A DNA stretch of 64,000 nt from Hormiphora californensis (taxonomy: Eukaryota; Ctenophora; Tentaculata; Cydippida; Pleurobrachiidae): the NCBI GenBank assembly GCA_020137815.1, contig CM035356.1, forward strand, positions 1,138,732 to 1,202,731. The letters run 5' to 3'. A program made the position numbers and the translations under genes. Numbering within the stretch: position 1 is the first letter of the stretch; the number at the start of each line of letters is the position of its first letter. The notes under the pieces are model-generated. The model made no database searches. It worked only from the letters and a program-made list of their open reading frames with translations, and had not been told where the DNA came from. Of the stretch, positions 1-12,659 are shown one piece after another.

Positions 1-610
1 TTAAACTGACATCATTTAAAGGGAACACGTGGTCAAGGCAGGTATACATGGTAATATTGTACAATGTACATTCTCTCTCTATCGAGTCTATTATTAACAT
101 TCTCACTAGGTTCACGTTCTCCAGACTGCACTTAACATTTCCCATTTCCTACTCTTTGACGACATTTTGGTGTTCCGGTCTCATAATAAGGGTCTCATAA
201 TAGCACATCATATTCATTATATATTTCATAGTATTCTAGAACTGTTTCTGGTAGCCGCTCTTACGATTAGTCGAAGCTTCTAACTAATATATGCTTTTCG
301 GTAAAATGTACAGCTTAGCGAAACAGAAAGGCTTTAAGAGACACTCGGAGAGCAAGAGAGATGCGAAATGGTGTAAGTTGCACATAGTAATAATTATTAT
401 GGTGGTAGCCGGTGCCGAAGATTATACACAGGAGGTGGGTGCCTAAAGATGAGAGAGAGAGGAGGGGAGGATCTAGACTACGAGAATGGAAGGGGAGAAA
501 GGGGCGCCCCCCACAATGACCCATCGATTATGCATATACATGGGATGCTACTGCAAGGTAACAGAATAAACACGGCATCCTGGGGCAGGTAAATAAAAGT
601 GGGACTGGGG

Positions 611-654
611 AGAGGGAGAGAGAGATCAGAAAGAGAGAGAGAGAGAGAGAGATC

Positions 655-737
<83 letters not shown>
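611..737. repeat. (AG)n microsatellite
   Basis: About 125 bp of almost pure AG dinucleotide, interrupted early by two short gatcagaa blocks. Apparent reading frames across it are repeat artefacts. Confidence 0.95.
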
Positions 738-739
<2 letters not shown>

Positions 740-1109
740 TAGCGAGAGGAATAAAAGGACCGTAATTACTACTATTATCTCCATGTTCCCAGTCCTAACC
801 ATTCATGCACTGTGCTCATGAGTTGTCTAACAATAGTATGTACAAGAACCCAAGCTTGAACTAATATAGTGAACGATATAATGAACCAGACTTCCAAAAG
901 GAGATACAAAGACAGTTACATATTTAAATACGTCTTTCAGGGTAGTAAAACATGTACTGGTAGTGTATGTAAAGTAAAAGTGATATAAAGTGGACACACA
1001 GTTGCTGAGGTAAAGTGTGTATTGACTCTGGCAGACGCAACTTGTTGACACATCGTTATTTGGGATTGGGCGCAGGGAAGCAGGGAGAAAGTAATGAGAT
1101 GGAGAAGTA

Positions 1110-1168
1110 AGAGGGAGAGATGGAGAGGGAGAACGAGAGAGAGAGGGGAAGAGAGAGATGGAGAGAGA

Positions 1169-1257
<89 letters not shown>

Positions 1258-1302
1258 AGAGATAGAGAGATAGAGAGGGAGGTAGAGAGAGATAGAGAGA
1301 AA
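1110..1302. repeat. (AG)n microsatellite, imperfect
   Basis: A pure AG core is flanked by AG tracts carrying gat and ggg interruptions. This matches an old, partly decayed microsatellite around a younger core. Confidence 0.95.
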
Positions 1303-1378
1303 CGCTGAATCTTGGCGGAGCGGAAGGCATTTGAGAAAGTGAGGAAAGGAAGTGCGGAAAAGGTTATCGATTGTCACT

Positions 1379-2417
1379 AGCTGGTATTAATAAACGGGGA
1401 TTCGCGGATTCGCGGATAATGTCCCGGATCGCGGATAAAATCGCGGATAATTAATCCCGGATTGGATCGCGGATTAGTAATCGCGGATAAGTAATCGCGG
1501 ATAAGTAATCGCGGATAAGTAATCGCGGATAAAAATCGCGGATAAAAATCGCGGATAAAAAATTGCGGATAAAACATCGTGGATAAAAAATCGCGGATAA
1601 AAAATCGCGGATAAAAAATTGCGGATAAAAAATCGCGGATAAAAAATCGCGGATAAAAAATCGCGGATAAAAAATCGCGGATAAAAAATCGCGGATAAAA
1701 AATCGCGGATAACTTTTTTATCTCTTTTTAGGCAATTTGTGGTCATCCTTAGGTGATTTTGATCGATTCCAGGTCATTTTGCTCATTTCTATGTCAATTT
1801 GGCCATTTCTGTACCATTTCTTGGCCACGTTGGTCAATTCTAGTTCATTTCCAGGTCATTCCTGTATATAGTGCATTGTGCTAGACCATTTTCGTGTGGA
1901 TTTAGATGGTTCTGGGACACTTTGGTCAATTACGAGTAATTTATGTGTATATTTGGATACTTTTAGGACTCTAATGTGACCGAAGTGTCCTAGAACCATC
2001 GAAATCCACACGAAAATGGTCTAGCACAATGCACTATATACAGGAATGACCTGGAAATGAACTAGAATTGACCAACGTGGCCAAGAAATGGTACAGAAAA
2101 GGCCAAATTGACATAGAAATGAGCAAAATGACCTGGAATCGATCAAAATCATCTAAGAATGACCACAAATTGCCTAAAAAGAGATAAAAAACGTTATCCG
2201 CGATTTTTTATCCGCGATTACTTATCCGCGATCCGCAATCCGCTATTACTTATCCGCGTTTACTTATCCCCGATCCGTGATCACTTATCCCCGATCCGCA
2301 ATCCGCGATTACTTATCCGTGATCCGCGATCCAATCCGGGATTAATTATCCGCGATTTTATCCGCGATCCGGGACATTATCCGCGAATCCGCGAATCCCC
2401 GTTTATTAATACCAGCT
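1379..2417. mobile_element. Foldback element with satellite-like arms
   Basis: The two halves are inverted copies. The left end agctggtattaataaacgg is repeated inverted at the right end as ccgtttattaataccagct. Unique inner arms of about 200 bp (about 1720-1925 and 1985-2185) also pair almost perfectly around a central spacer of about 50 bp. Both ends abut the trinucleotide act (1376-1378 and 2418-2420), a possible 3-bp target-site duplication. Outer arms are built from short units containing tcgcggat; the left arm has many more units than the right. No transposase is present, so it is non-autonomous. The superfamily is not identified. Confidence 0.85.
1480..1712. repeat. 14-bp tandem repeat in foldback arm
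   Basis: Tandem units of tcgcggataaaaaa, with shorter variants such as tcgcggataagtaa at the outer side. The opposite arm (about 2190-2345) keeps only a shorter, more diverged version, so the expansion happened in one arm after insertion or during copying. Confidence 0.9.
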
Positions 2418-3283
2418 ACTGGATGTAGCTGTCGTTCGGCAAGTTGTCAACCGGTCAATTCAATTGCTTAAAATTTAATTTTCTAGAAGTGTCTAAAATT
2501 TAAAATCTTTTTAAATTCATCCCTTACTCTGTAGTCTTTATTTGACAAAATACCGGAATTTATGTAGCTAGCCAAGAGGAAAGTGCATGATCATGTGAGA
2601 TGAGGAAAGAGCGAGAGAGAAAAAGAGAAAATGGGAAATGTTTGATCGTTTCAGGTTCAATAACCTAATATGGTAACGTTTAGGGAACACGCCCAAATGT
2701 CACTGTACGCCACTCAAAACCATTATTCTAAATGTCGAGATTCTCCTTACACTCAAATCTATTAAAAATTCCAAGTGGATCACTGAATCACACCAGTAAA
2801 TTTGCCCACTTCAACTTGACGTCCGGCTTTGAAACCAAGTCTTCTTGATCGAGTCTCGGACTGAACCCTGGAAATTAGAGTCCCCGCTACAGCTATAACA
2901 GCAGTTACTAAATACTACTAATACTACTAATACTACTAATACTACTACTAATACTACTAATACTACTTACGAGATATTTAATTTAATATTTAGTTGCTGT
3001 TGTTGTTGTTGTCCAGTGGGTTCGTGTGTTTGTGTGCGTAATAGTTTGTATTAATTTGTGATAGTCCTTGTGTATCACCTCATGCACGCCCTATTTGTTT
3101 ATCACTTCATCTCACCTGCTGTATTGTAACGGTAACTTCAGTTCACTCTGTACTGATCATATGAGACTTGCTCCTCTGTACAGTGTTTAGTTTATTATTA
3201 AAGTGCTGATTTATAATTTTATGTTGATTGACGTGTGTGATTTTAGTTTTTACTATATATTTATAATTAACACTATTTATTTT
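2418..3283. other. AT-rich intergenic DNA with (CTA)n tract
   Basis: No gene found. A short (tactaa)n / (cta)n array lies at about 2911-2967. The sequence just before 3284 is AT-rich and could be the tail of a retroelement, but no coding remnant is visible. Confidence 0.5.
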
Positions 3284-3336
3284 TGTAGCCCGATGAAGAG
3301 GTAGATCCTCGAAACTGGTAGCGTCATTATACCCGT
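3284..3336 (+). ncRNA. Hammerhead ribozyme-like motif (weak)
   Basis: The sequence ccgatga is followed by a short hairpin (gagg-tagat-cctc) and then gaaac. This reproduces the hammerhead core layout CUGAUGA, stem II, GAAA, except that the second core base is C instead of U. A gtc that could be the cleavage triplet follows about 11 bases after gaaac. Hammerheads of this size occur in Penelope-like and other animal retroelements, but I see no reverse transcriptase nearby. The core substitution makes activity unlikely unless it is a sequence error. Confidence 0.25.
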
Positions 3337-3657
3337 CTGATTCATTTGTCCAGCCACAGAGAGAATAACAAAAACTCTGAATATCAAACTACTAATAAGC
3401 CTTCAAAGATTCTAAAAAACAGGAGCATTGACTTGTTCATACTCTCGCACCTCTCGACAACAAGCTAGAATTTATGAACATTTGATTAGGTATAAACGGC
3501 GGCAAGTTCTCAGCCCAAGAAAGCACCTGCACTGCAGTCCTATCCTTCGTGGTTCTGCTAAACATACCAGCTGCTCAAACAACAACAACATTAGGTATAA
3601 TCATCGACCGTTTAGATCGAACCATGGGACAAAACTGTACAGGTCCACGCCGAAACA

Positions 3658-3660
3658 GAA

Positions 3661-3742
<82 letters not shown>
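3658..3742. repeat. (AG)n microsatellite
   Basis: Nearly uninterrupted AG dinucleotide tract. Flanking frames carry Arg-Glu repeats and are not genes. Confidence 0.95.
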
Positions 3743-3745
<3 letters not shown>

Positions 3746-3901
3746 TGACGGTGACCCATTCGACGAGAGAGACAGACGGCAAAGAGCTGCAATGAATTAG
3801 CTGATTTGTCAACATACATACCACACCACGAGCTGCTGGTGTCTGTGAACCCCTCAGATTAATCTAGACAGCAGGGGAGGGAATGAGAACTCATAAAGAT
3901 C

Positions 3902-3904
3902 GGG

Positions 3905-4002
<98 letters not shown>

Positions 4003-4019
4003 GAGATGAGGGGGGGAGT

Positions 4020-4076
<57 letters not shown>
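3902..4076. repeat. Compound (AG)n microsatellite
   Basis: Two AG tracts are separated by a short gatgaggggggagtgagg spacer. It lies 160 bp from the previous tract, so the two probably belong to one unstable region. Confidence 0.95.
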
Positions 4077-4078
<2 letters not shown>

Positions 4079-4323
4079 TATTTTTGAAGAAATATGTAGA
4101 TTGAAGATGGCGTACGGCATTGCATCTGTCTGACATATATGCACCATGGTTGCTCAATCAAATTCCAAAGACGAGTGGAGCTGCGTGGGACATCTTTTGA
4201 TTAGAAGCCTGCTTTTTCTGTAGAATATGTATTCTGTAAATCTAATAAATCAGACGTAGACCTAGATATATGTCCAGTGAGAGAGTTATATGGGATAAAT
4301 TGCGTTTACCAAAGAAAAATATA

Positions 4324-4428
4324 CAGTCAGACCCCGTATTTACCGGCAGGATACACTTCCCCCGTTGTAGAAAATTAACGGGCAAAACCCTTTCCCCCCG
4401 AGCATACCGGCAGATCGGGGTCCGGTTG
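4324..4428. mobile_element. pogo/Tigger-like MITE, 105 bp
   Basis: The ends are cagtcagaccccg and, inverted, ggggtccggttg, flanked by TA on both sides. It shares its terminal block and internal taccggca / ccccgagcataccggc blocks with the 82-bp element at 28128. TA duplication and a CAGT-start terminus fit the pogo/Tc1-mariner group; the family assignment is inference. Confidence 0.75.
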
Positions 4429-4599
4429 TAATACGAAAGGGCAACGATGAGATAATCCTTGGACAGATAAAAAGGAACATATTATATCGCGTGATGATAA
4501 AAATGCAAATGAGCCCCAGTGAAACAACTTAGCTCCAGCTAGATCTCTGGAGCCCGGGTCTAATATACCGCAAGGAAGTTGATGAAATGGGGAGAGAAA

Positions 4600-4702
4600 G
4601 AAAGGAAGAGAGCGATAGGTAGAGGTAGAAAGGGAGGTAGAGATAGACTGATAGAACGGGATGGAGGGATAGGAAGGGAGGTAGAGAATAGAGAGAGAGA
4701 AT
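4600..4702. repeat. AG-rich degenerate repeat
   Basis: Purine-rich (gataga, gagg, aagg) imperfect repeats. No coding signal. Confidence 0.7.
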
Positions 4703-4827
4703 GAATGAAAAAGACACACTCTATCTATTGATTATGCAAAACAGCAAACTTGGTCACATACCAGATTACGAGAAAAAAAACAATTAATGCATGTCCACTG
4801 TTCAGAGTCAGTAAAAACAGTAAAGCC

Positions 4828-4915
4828 AGGCATATATATCAGGCATATATATCAGGCATATATATATCAGGCATATATATCAGGCATATATATATCAGGC
4901 ATATATCAGGCATCC
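4828..4915. repeat. 13-bp minisatellite (aggcatatatatc)
   Basis: Six to seven tandem copies of aggcatatatatc. Copies differ mainly by gain or loss of ta pairs inside the unit. Confidence 0.9.
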
Positions 4916-6271
4916 CAGACTCGCCAAAAAACTGCTACAATTCCTCATCATTCTTATGGACAGGTCACAGGTACATAATTATACCTTCTCATATAAGAAC
5001 CAAGTTTCATTAAAATAGCTGGCAGAAATAGGACATTATATTATTTGTCTGAAAGGCCCAGAAAAAGTTATCGCAGGAGTAGAATAGAAGGGAAGAAACA
5101 GCAACATCGAAACTATAACTATAATTACTATCCAATAGAGCATCATTCTAATTATAATGTTAGACCGTATACAGAAGATGAAAATAAGAAATTGATTAAG
5201 AAGATATATTTAGAAAATGAGTAAGAGCCGGTAAGAGTCATATTGAGAGAGAAATAGAGATGTAGACAGATTTTTTCGTAACCTTAACCGTATGGACTAT
5301 GGAGATTAGTATGACAAATAAACCACCGCAAATACACTACCATGATTTGTAGAGAGAGGAATAGAGTCGAGAAGTGAAGAGAGTAAAGGATTGTCGTCTA
5401 ATACCAAAAATTATTATCCAGTACTATCCGGTAGAATTGTGCAGATACACAGCTACAATTGCATATTGAGAAGAGAAAATGAATACCGAGCAAGAGTCAA
5501 GACATTAAATCACACGATCTCACTAGAAAGTTCAGAAGTATAAGTACTTCAATGACCGTGAGTAAAGTAAAATTACTACAACCGACATTAGACAGAAGCT
5601 TCTAGGGAGACAAAGCAACAAGATTAGAAGATATGAAATCGCCATACGACAAATTAAGCGCACGATCTCCCGTTGGTCATTATCATCTATCTCCTCCTTC
5701 ATCCCTCCCTATCTAAGAACTATCTCTCGTTTTCTCGAGAGTTCTATAGTTTAGAAAAACGATCACTACTGCCGGCGAGAAGAGGTAATCATAGGAGAAG
5801 GAAAGAGATGGAGAGAAAGGGGGAGAGATAGAGAAAAAAAAAGAGGGAGAGGGAGAGTGTGTCATTATGCAAAGCACCTCAGCAGTGACTGAATGACTGA
5901 TTGAAAAATCTGAATAAGTGAGTTCAAATCTAAAATTGAGCATGCACTATGCAGTGTCATTGAGGTGTCTGAGAGATGGAAGTGTCATCAATACTATTAG
6001 CATAATCAATGCGTATTATATACTCAGTTCGTGGAATCTGCAGAAAAGTCAAAGGTCAGTGAGTAAGGAAGGAAATTGGAAACAGTAGAAGCTTTACGGT
6101 TGATAATGCTTGCTAGCTACTGAGATATGAAGCCCGGTAACTGGGGAAGAAGGCCCACTGAAATATCTGCTTGTAACCAATGGACTATATATAGAGGGAA
6201 GAAGAGTAAGTGATATGGAGGGGAAAGAGAGGGAAAGATAGATTGAGTGATAAAGAGGACCGGATAGTTTA
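4916..6271. other. Intergenic, no feature recognised
   Basis: AT-rich sequence with scattered short purine runs. I find no conserved exon, RNA gene or clear inverted repeat. Confidence 0.5.
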
Positions 6272-6512
<241 letters not shown>

Positions 6513-7559
6513 AGGGAGATTGGGGATTGATCATTGCCCTAGCCAATCCAATATACTGTTTACAGATAAAACAAATGCAAATGCTCTTCCCAACCATCCC
6601 TCTCTTTCTATCTCTCTCTGAATCCAACCATCCCAACTTTATCCTCAATATTTTATGAGACATCGACGATAATATTCATGTCATACGGATGCAATTAATA
6701 AGATATGCTGTGCGTTGGGCAAACTCAGAGTCCACATTTTGCTTTTGGCCTTGTCCAACCAATCCAAACTGATCATCCAACCAATCCAAACTGATCAACA
6801 TATTCTAAATATTTAGATCATATGACCTGATCCACAATCCAAATCGATTGATCGATACAAAACATGAACAACATGAAGATAAGGTTGGCTCACTGGGATA
6901 TATTTTGTTCATTATGCAATGGATGAAAAACAACGTGTCTAGGCCCTCTAATGACAAGATGGTTCTCGAATACCGAGTTCAAGCCTTTCCTTTGCAGCTC
7001 CATCTGTCTCTGACCTGGTCCCTTATCAGGCTCCACTACTGATGGTCTAGCTTGTAAACACTAAATATCTTCTCAATTCTGGCGGTTTTACTTAGACCTG
7101 TGTCATCCGGTCTTGCAGTCATAACATCCGGCATCCCCCCCATCGGCCATCTTGTTTCCGTGATGTGACCAGGCGAGGTGAATCATGAAATACATGACTG
7201 TCTCCCTCTCTCTCTCTCCCCATCTCTCTCTCTTCTTCTCTTATCGTTATGTTCATCTCTCTCTATCTTTATGTCCTTCTCTCTACTTCTATGTTCTTTC
7301 TCTTACTATATCTCTCTATCACGCACCCTCCCGTTAGACCCTCTATCTAGACTACTACACCTGTAAATACCCCCCTCACTCCTCACACAAGCTGCACTGT
7401 ATTTATGCACATGGACAAGCACGGTATTAGTCTTGGTCCCCCCAGAAGCAAAAGAATGAATTAAGCTAATTTTGACTCTTTAGATTATTAGGTTAAAGGG
7501 AAAAATTTTACCGAACAACTGGAATGTAATAGGAAGGGGATTAGGAAGGGATTGTAGCA
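6513..7559. other. Intergenic with CT-rich patch
   Basis: A tc-rich block lies at 7195-7330. A local direct repeat (accaatccaaactgatca) occurs twice around 6760-6800. No gene recognised. Confidence 0.5.
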
Positions 7560-8402
7560 AGAAAGGGAACTGAAGGAAAGGGATGAGAAATTTGGGAAGG
7601 AGTCTGGAAGGGAAGGTGAAGGGGGGGAAAGGGGAGGGAAGGAAGGGAAAGGGGAAAGGGGAAAGGAGGGAAGGGGGAAGGGAGGGAAGGAAGGGGGAAA
7701 GGGAAAGGAAGGGAAGGGAAAGGGGAAATTAAGGGAGCCTGGGGAAGGGCCCTTTAAAATTTTGGCCGGAGTCCGGGGGCCGGGGGGGGCGGGGGGGAAG
7801 CCCGGGGCCGGGGGAAGGGCGGGGGCCCGGAAGGAAGGAACCCCGGGGAAAAGGGGAGGAAGGGAACCGGGGAAAGGGGCCGGGAAGGGAAGGAAGGGGG
7901 AAGGGAAGCGGAAGAGGGGGGGGAAAAAGGGGAAAGGGTAAGGGGAAAAGGGAAATGGAAGGAATCCGGGAAAAAAAGGGAAGGGAAGCCGGAAGGGAAG
8001 GGAAGCCGGAAGGGAAGGGAAGCCGGAAGGGAAGGGAAGCCGGAAGGGAAGGGAAGCCGGAAGGGAAGGGAAGCCGGAAGGGAAGGGAAGGGAAGGGAAG
8101 GAAGGGAAGCCCCGGGGGCCGTTTTCCCCCGGGGGACCGGGGCCCGGGTCCGGGGAAACCCCAAGGGGCCGAAATTTTTGGAAAGGGGGGGGGGAAAAAA
8201 AAGGGGGGGGTTTGGGGGGGCCTTTTTGGGGGGGGGGGAAAAGGGGGGGGGGGGGGGGGGGGGGACAGGTGGGGGGGTTTTTTTGGGGGTTGGAAGCCCT
8301 TTTGGGGCCCCGGGGGGGCCGGGCGGGTTCCGGGGGGGCCGGGGGGGGCCAAGGAGGGAAAGCCCGGGGGAGGGGACGGGGGGGGAGGGGGGGGAAAGGG
8401 TT

Positions 8403-8438
<36 letters not shown>

Positions 8439-8484
8439 TTGGGGGGGGGGGGGGGGAAAAAAAGGGGAAAGGGGAAAAGGGGCA
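7560..8484. other. G/A homopolymer block, probable sequence artefact
   Basis: Almost the whole stretch consists of runs of G and A, then runs of G, C, T and A (for example a G run over 20 bases long near 8408). A tandem ggaagggaagggaagcc array sits near 7980-8090. Normal-composition sequence resumes abruptly at about 8485. Runs in which every base is doubled or more are unlike the rest of the window and unlike known satellites. I read it as poorly resolved long-read sequence. Long Pro-rich or Gly-rich frames here are not genes. Confidence 0.6.
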
Positions 8485-10069
8485 TGAATCCCTAGAACGC
8501 AGCAACGATTCATAATATTCCTATCAAGCAATCTCCGCCTACGTGTTTGCGATGTTCAATGATGAATGTTCGAGCGCATGATTGGTCCACGAGATTTGCA
8601 TGACAGAGTACTACTTAATCCAGAATCCCTCCCAGGCAGAGAGGAGCACGGCAATCATAGTTCGCCAACTCCGCCATCCCTCTCTGTGCATGTCTTTTAC
8701 CGCGGGAGACACAATATGACACGCACAGACAGACACACAGATGAACACAATCAACGAACACACGACACTTCGTATAATATGACAGACGCACATGTTCACT
8801 TGTATCACCAGGACACCGCCCAATATTATTAATAGTCAATAGAAGCCCACGTGAAACTGTTCATTGATGAATAGCGGCATTTATAAACAGTAGAAATGAG
8901 AAAGAAGGATAGACAAAGAAAGAGAGTGTGTGAGAGAGAGAAAGTGAGATAGATTCTGATAGACATATATGTGTGGTAGTCGAGATAGATTAAGCCCTAC
9001 TGCAGAAGTGTCTGTTCATTAGTTGATAGTTAATCTCCCTCTCCCTCCCCTCTCCCACTCTCTCTCCCTCCCCTCTCCCACTCTCGGTCTCAGATCTACC
9101 CCTCACCTAGCTTTCTTTCATTCTCTCCTCGTGCGACATTAATATGATGAAGAATCGTCATAGGAGGCAACTCCCTCTCCCCTGAGAGAGGACCTCCTCC
9201 TACTCGTGCGGCAGTCGTGAGGATCACAAGATGCTTGCTTATGCATAATACATAGTATACTACTAGATCTGAGAGGATTATTATAGAACTGCCTAAGATA
9301 CAGACGAACAAACAGAGAAGATACAGCATTATATATGCTAGCTAGTGTAATAGAGTCTTGATTCTATACAGTCATGTCAGACGTGTTACTTTAACTATTA
9401 GCACTGTCCTCGTTCCCCTCCCTCTCCCTCTCAAGCAGCTCTAGCAATGTTGTAGTTTATCAGAATTTGTAAGAGAGTGTAAACTAGCTGCAATTCATCA
9501 TGTTCATTCCCAATATTAAGGCAGACAATCACGTGATCTATTACAATCAATGAACCAACAATATAATAAACACTCCTTTCTTTCTCATATCAAGCGATTC
9601 TCAGAAAGAAAAGAAATTATAGAGCTACCGATTCTACCGATTGTCAAGTTTTAATCTAGCATATATAGCTGTTTCTCGACTCCTTAAGGCCAGAGGGGGG
9701 GGGGGGGGGGTCGGTGGGTCTAAAAAGTCACTTTCTGGGTTTGGTCCGGACTAAAATGAAATAGTTGGAATCGTTTTAGCACGCACCGTTAAGGAGAAAA
9801 TTTAATAAGCTCGTGTTAATCATGCAGCAAGATGTCAGATTTCAGGGGCATTGTGAGACTATGCTATGAGGCATTATTATTGCACTTTTTTGGGATTCAA
9901 CTTTGACCACTTTAAGATGTAGATTTCTTAATTATATAGTTTTATTAAATTGCAAACAAATCTAGTTTTTTCCCTTTTTTTTCAATTTTCAACTCCATGT
10001 ACTAGTATTACTGATACAATTTCTCTTGAGTCCAAATTACAAATGCCACCTACAATGCTATCCGAGTGC
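8485..10069. other. Intergenic, no gene recognised
   Basis: Holds a CT-rich patch (9035-9090) and a G run at about 9692-9709. No conserved coding sequence. Confidence 0.5.
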
Positions 10070-10250
<181 letters not shown>

Positions 10251-10445
10251 CTACATCTCCATCCTTTTAGGGCCATACAAACAGCAAAGAAAATGAAAAA
10301 ACAGAAATGCTGATCGCTTGAGACAGTCAACTTGCGTCAGAGCAACGAGAGTGGGGGAGGTTTCAATAGGGGAGAAGAGAGGGAAGAGCATTATAGAAGA
10401 GAAAGGAGCTGAAGAGACAAGAGACGAGGGCTCCACGAAATGAGA

Positions 10446-10446
10446 A

Positions 10447-10501
<55 letters not shown>

Positions 10502-10533
10502 GAGAGAGAGAGATAGAGAGAGAGAGAGATAGA
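10446..10533. repeat. (AG)n microsatellite
   Basis: AG tract interrupted by gtg and gat. Confidence 0.95.
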
Positions 10534-10889
10534 GCAAATGAAGGAGCATCTTAAGATACTACACAGGTCACAGAAGAAGGGGTGCAGTAGTAATGTTCAG
10601 TAGCAGCAGTAATATACACAGGCAAGCTGACACAAGTGACAGTACCCTTTATTGATAGTAAAGTGGTTGGGACAAAATTCAGTCTCGCTCTCTTTCTCTC
10701 TCTCGCTCCTTCCCCTCTGTCTTTTGATAAAGAAGGATAAAAATAGAGCGGTTAAGAGAGAAAGGCACCGTTAGTGATTATCGTGGCGGAAGCAATGGCA
10801 GCTGTATCAGACAGGTTATCGCTTCCGCAATTATATTGAATTCTTCTGTAAAATGTTTGTGTGATACAGTGCAGTGACATCAGTGCGGT

Positions 10890-11448
10890 CAGGTCTGGTG
10901 ATGAGGGGGTCCGGGTTTATGTAAAACCCATATTTTTGTTGAATTTAGGGACCCCATAAATAATTTCCCCCAAAATAGAACTTTTTTTGTTGGGAAATTT
11001 CGGACCCTTTTTTTTCTATAAAAACAAATCCCCTTTTTTCCCCCTCGCGGGGAATACCAATTCCGGCCAGAAGTTTAAGGAATGTGGGCACCTTTTTTTT
11101 TTTTTTAAAAAAAAACAAAATTTGTAGGCCCACAATTTTAAAAATGTTGTTCTTTTCCCCGTCGCGGGGGGGAAGAAAACTGAAGAAAAAACCCCGGGGT
11201 TTTAACAAAAACAAATTTTTTGGAAAAAAAAAACATTACTAAAAATTTATTCAAATTAAAACTCAAAAAAATTCCTCAAAATTTTTAGAAACCAGATGAA
11301 AGGGATTTTTTTGAAAGGCCAGAACAAAGAGAGAAAACCCCAAGAAAAAAAAGGGGGCAACACAGCAAAAGGGGAAAAAAGGGGAAACAAAGAATGATAT
11401 TGATTTAATTTCACCAAATTTTAACCCCTTTGGTGGTTTTAAAAGTTT

Positions 11449-11487
<39 letters not shown>

Positions 11488-12600
11488 AAAGAAAGGGAAG
11501 CATCGGGAAAAACTAATTGCGGGTTAAAGGGGGTGGAATGGAAAAGGAGGGATTAAAAGGGTCAAAAAAAAGATGAGAGAGTGGGGAAAAAGAGAGGAAA
11601 GAGAGGGGAGGAAAGAGGGGAGAAAGAGGGGGGGGAGAGAGGAGGGAGGGGGGGGGGGAAAAAGAGAGGAGACAGAGGGAATTTATAGGGTAAAGGCGAA
11701 AGAAAAGTTGTTTTATGCCTAAAGAAACTTCTAATTCAGCGGTAATAAATTTTTACTCGAATCTCTTTTTCCCTCTCTCCTCCCTTTCCCCCTTTTGGGC
11801 CCAAAAAACCCCCCCCCCCCCGGGGGGGGCCTTCTCCTTTTTTTTTCCCTTCCCCTTTATTTTTTTTCTCTTATCTCTCTCTCTCTCTCTTTATTTATCT
11901 CTCTCTCTCTCTCTCTTCCTTTCTTTCTCTCTCTTTCTCTCTTTTTCTCTTTTTCTCTGTCGCTTTTTCCATCTTTTCTTACCTGACTTCTTGGTAAAGG
12001 GGTCCGACTTTGGGGGAAAGTTTCCATTAATGGCATTAAATCATGGTTGAAAAAAAAATATCAAATTTAAAAAAAAGTTTGTCAGAATGTTTAAATTTTT
12101 GTTTTAAAGGAAAAAAACTAATGTGGCGGAATACTGCCTGGCAGCGAAAAGGTGACCCCTCCATCCCCCAAAAAAAAATTTCCCCAAAAAACCCCCCCAC
12201 TTGCTCACAGGTAATATAGTTTTTTCATACTTTTAGCCCATTTGGATTTTTTGACATCCCATAACTCCCAAAACCGGGAAAAGAGTAGGAAGCTGAAATT
12301 TTGTACTTAGAAGCTTCTTGTAGACCTTATCGAGGGAAAAAAAATTTCAAGTGGCTAGCTCTTTTTTTTTCAAATTTTAAAACCCACCCCCCCCAAAACA
12401 GAAAATTCAGGTGGGGAAACTGGGTGATCACTGCGCTGGAAAGCGCAAAGGTTCCTTCCCCCTCCCCCAAACAGCAAAGCGCCCCAGAAACGCATTTATA
12501 CTTTTATGGGTTTTTTGACTAAAAACCCCAGATTTCAAAAGGGTATAAGGCTCCCTTTCATCCTTTTGACTTGAAAATTGGGAAATGTACCCGGGGGGGT
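10890..12600. other. Homopolymer-distorted block, probable sequence artefact
   Basis: Nearly every word is a lengthened homopolymer (aaaa, tttt, gggg, cccc), with a T run over 20 bases at about 11453 and C and G runs at about 11808-11828. Composition and texture change abruptly at both edges. Like 7560-8484 this looks like low-quality consensus, so exons or repeats inside cannot be read. A pyrimidine microsatellite is still visible at 11870-11960. Confidence 0.55.
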
Positions 12601-12659
12601 CAAACTTAAGTTAAAATTTTTCAAGTTCATTAGGGAAACTAAATTTACGACAGGTCCCC

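Larger units (their letters stand above)
1..1378. other. Gene-poor flank with GA microsatellites
   Basis: I see no conserved coding sequence here. Open frames in this stretch are Leu-Ser or Arg-Glu repeats produced by (GA)n tracts. The only clear structure is two long GA microsatellites, listed separately. Confidence 0.6.

Noticed and set aside
827-1377. Long Leu-Ser-rich frames on the minus strand and Arg-Glu frames on the plus strand over GA tracts (here and at 3601-4161, 6094-6663, 25860-26201, 57222-58069)
   Set aside because: They are translations of dinucleotide repeats, open in several frames at once, with no conserved flanks.
1474-2428. Tandem peptide repeats (IRDFLSAI-like) on both strands
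   Set aside because: Direct consequence of the 14-bp satellite in the foldback arms.
7488-8531. 347-residue Pro-rich frame and matching Gly-rich plus-strand frames
   Set aside because: Produced by the G/A homopolymer block, which is open in most frames and probably not reliable sequence.
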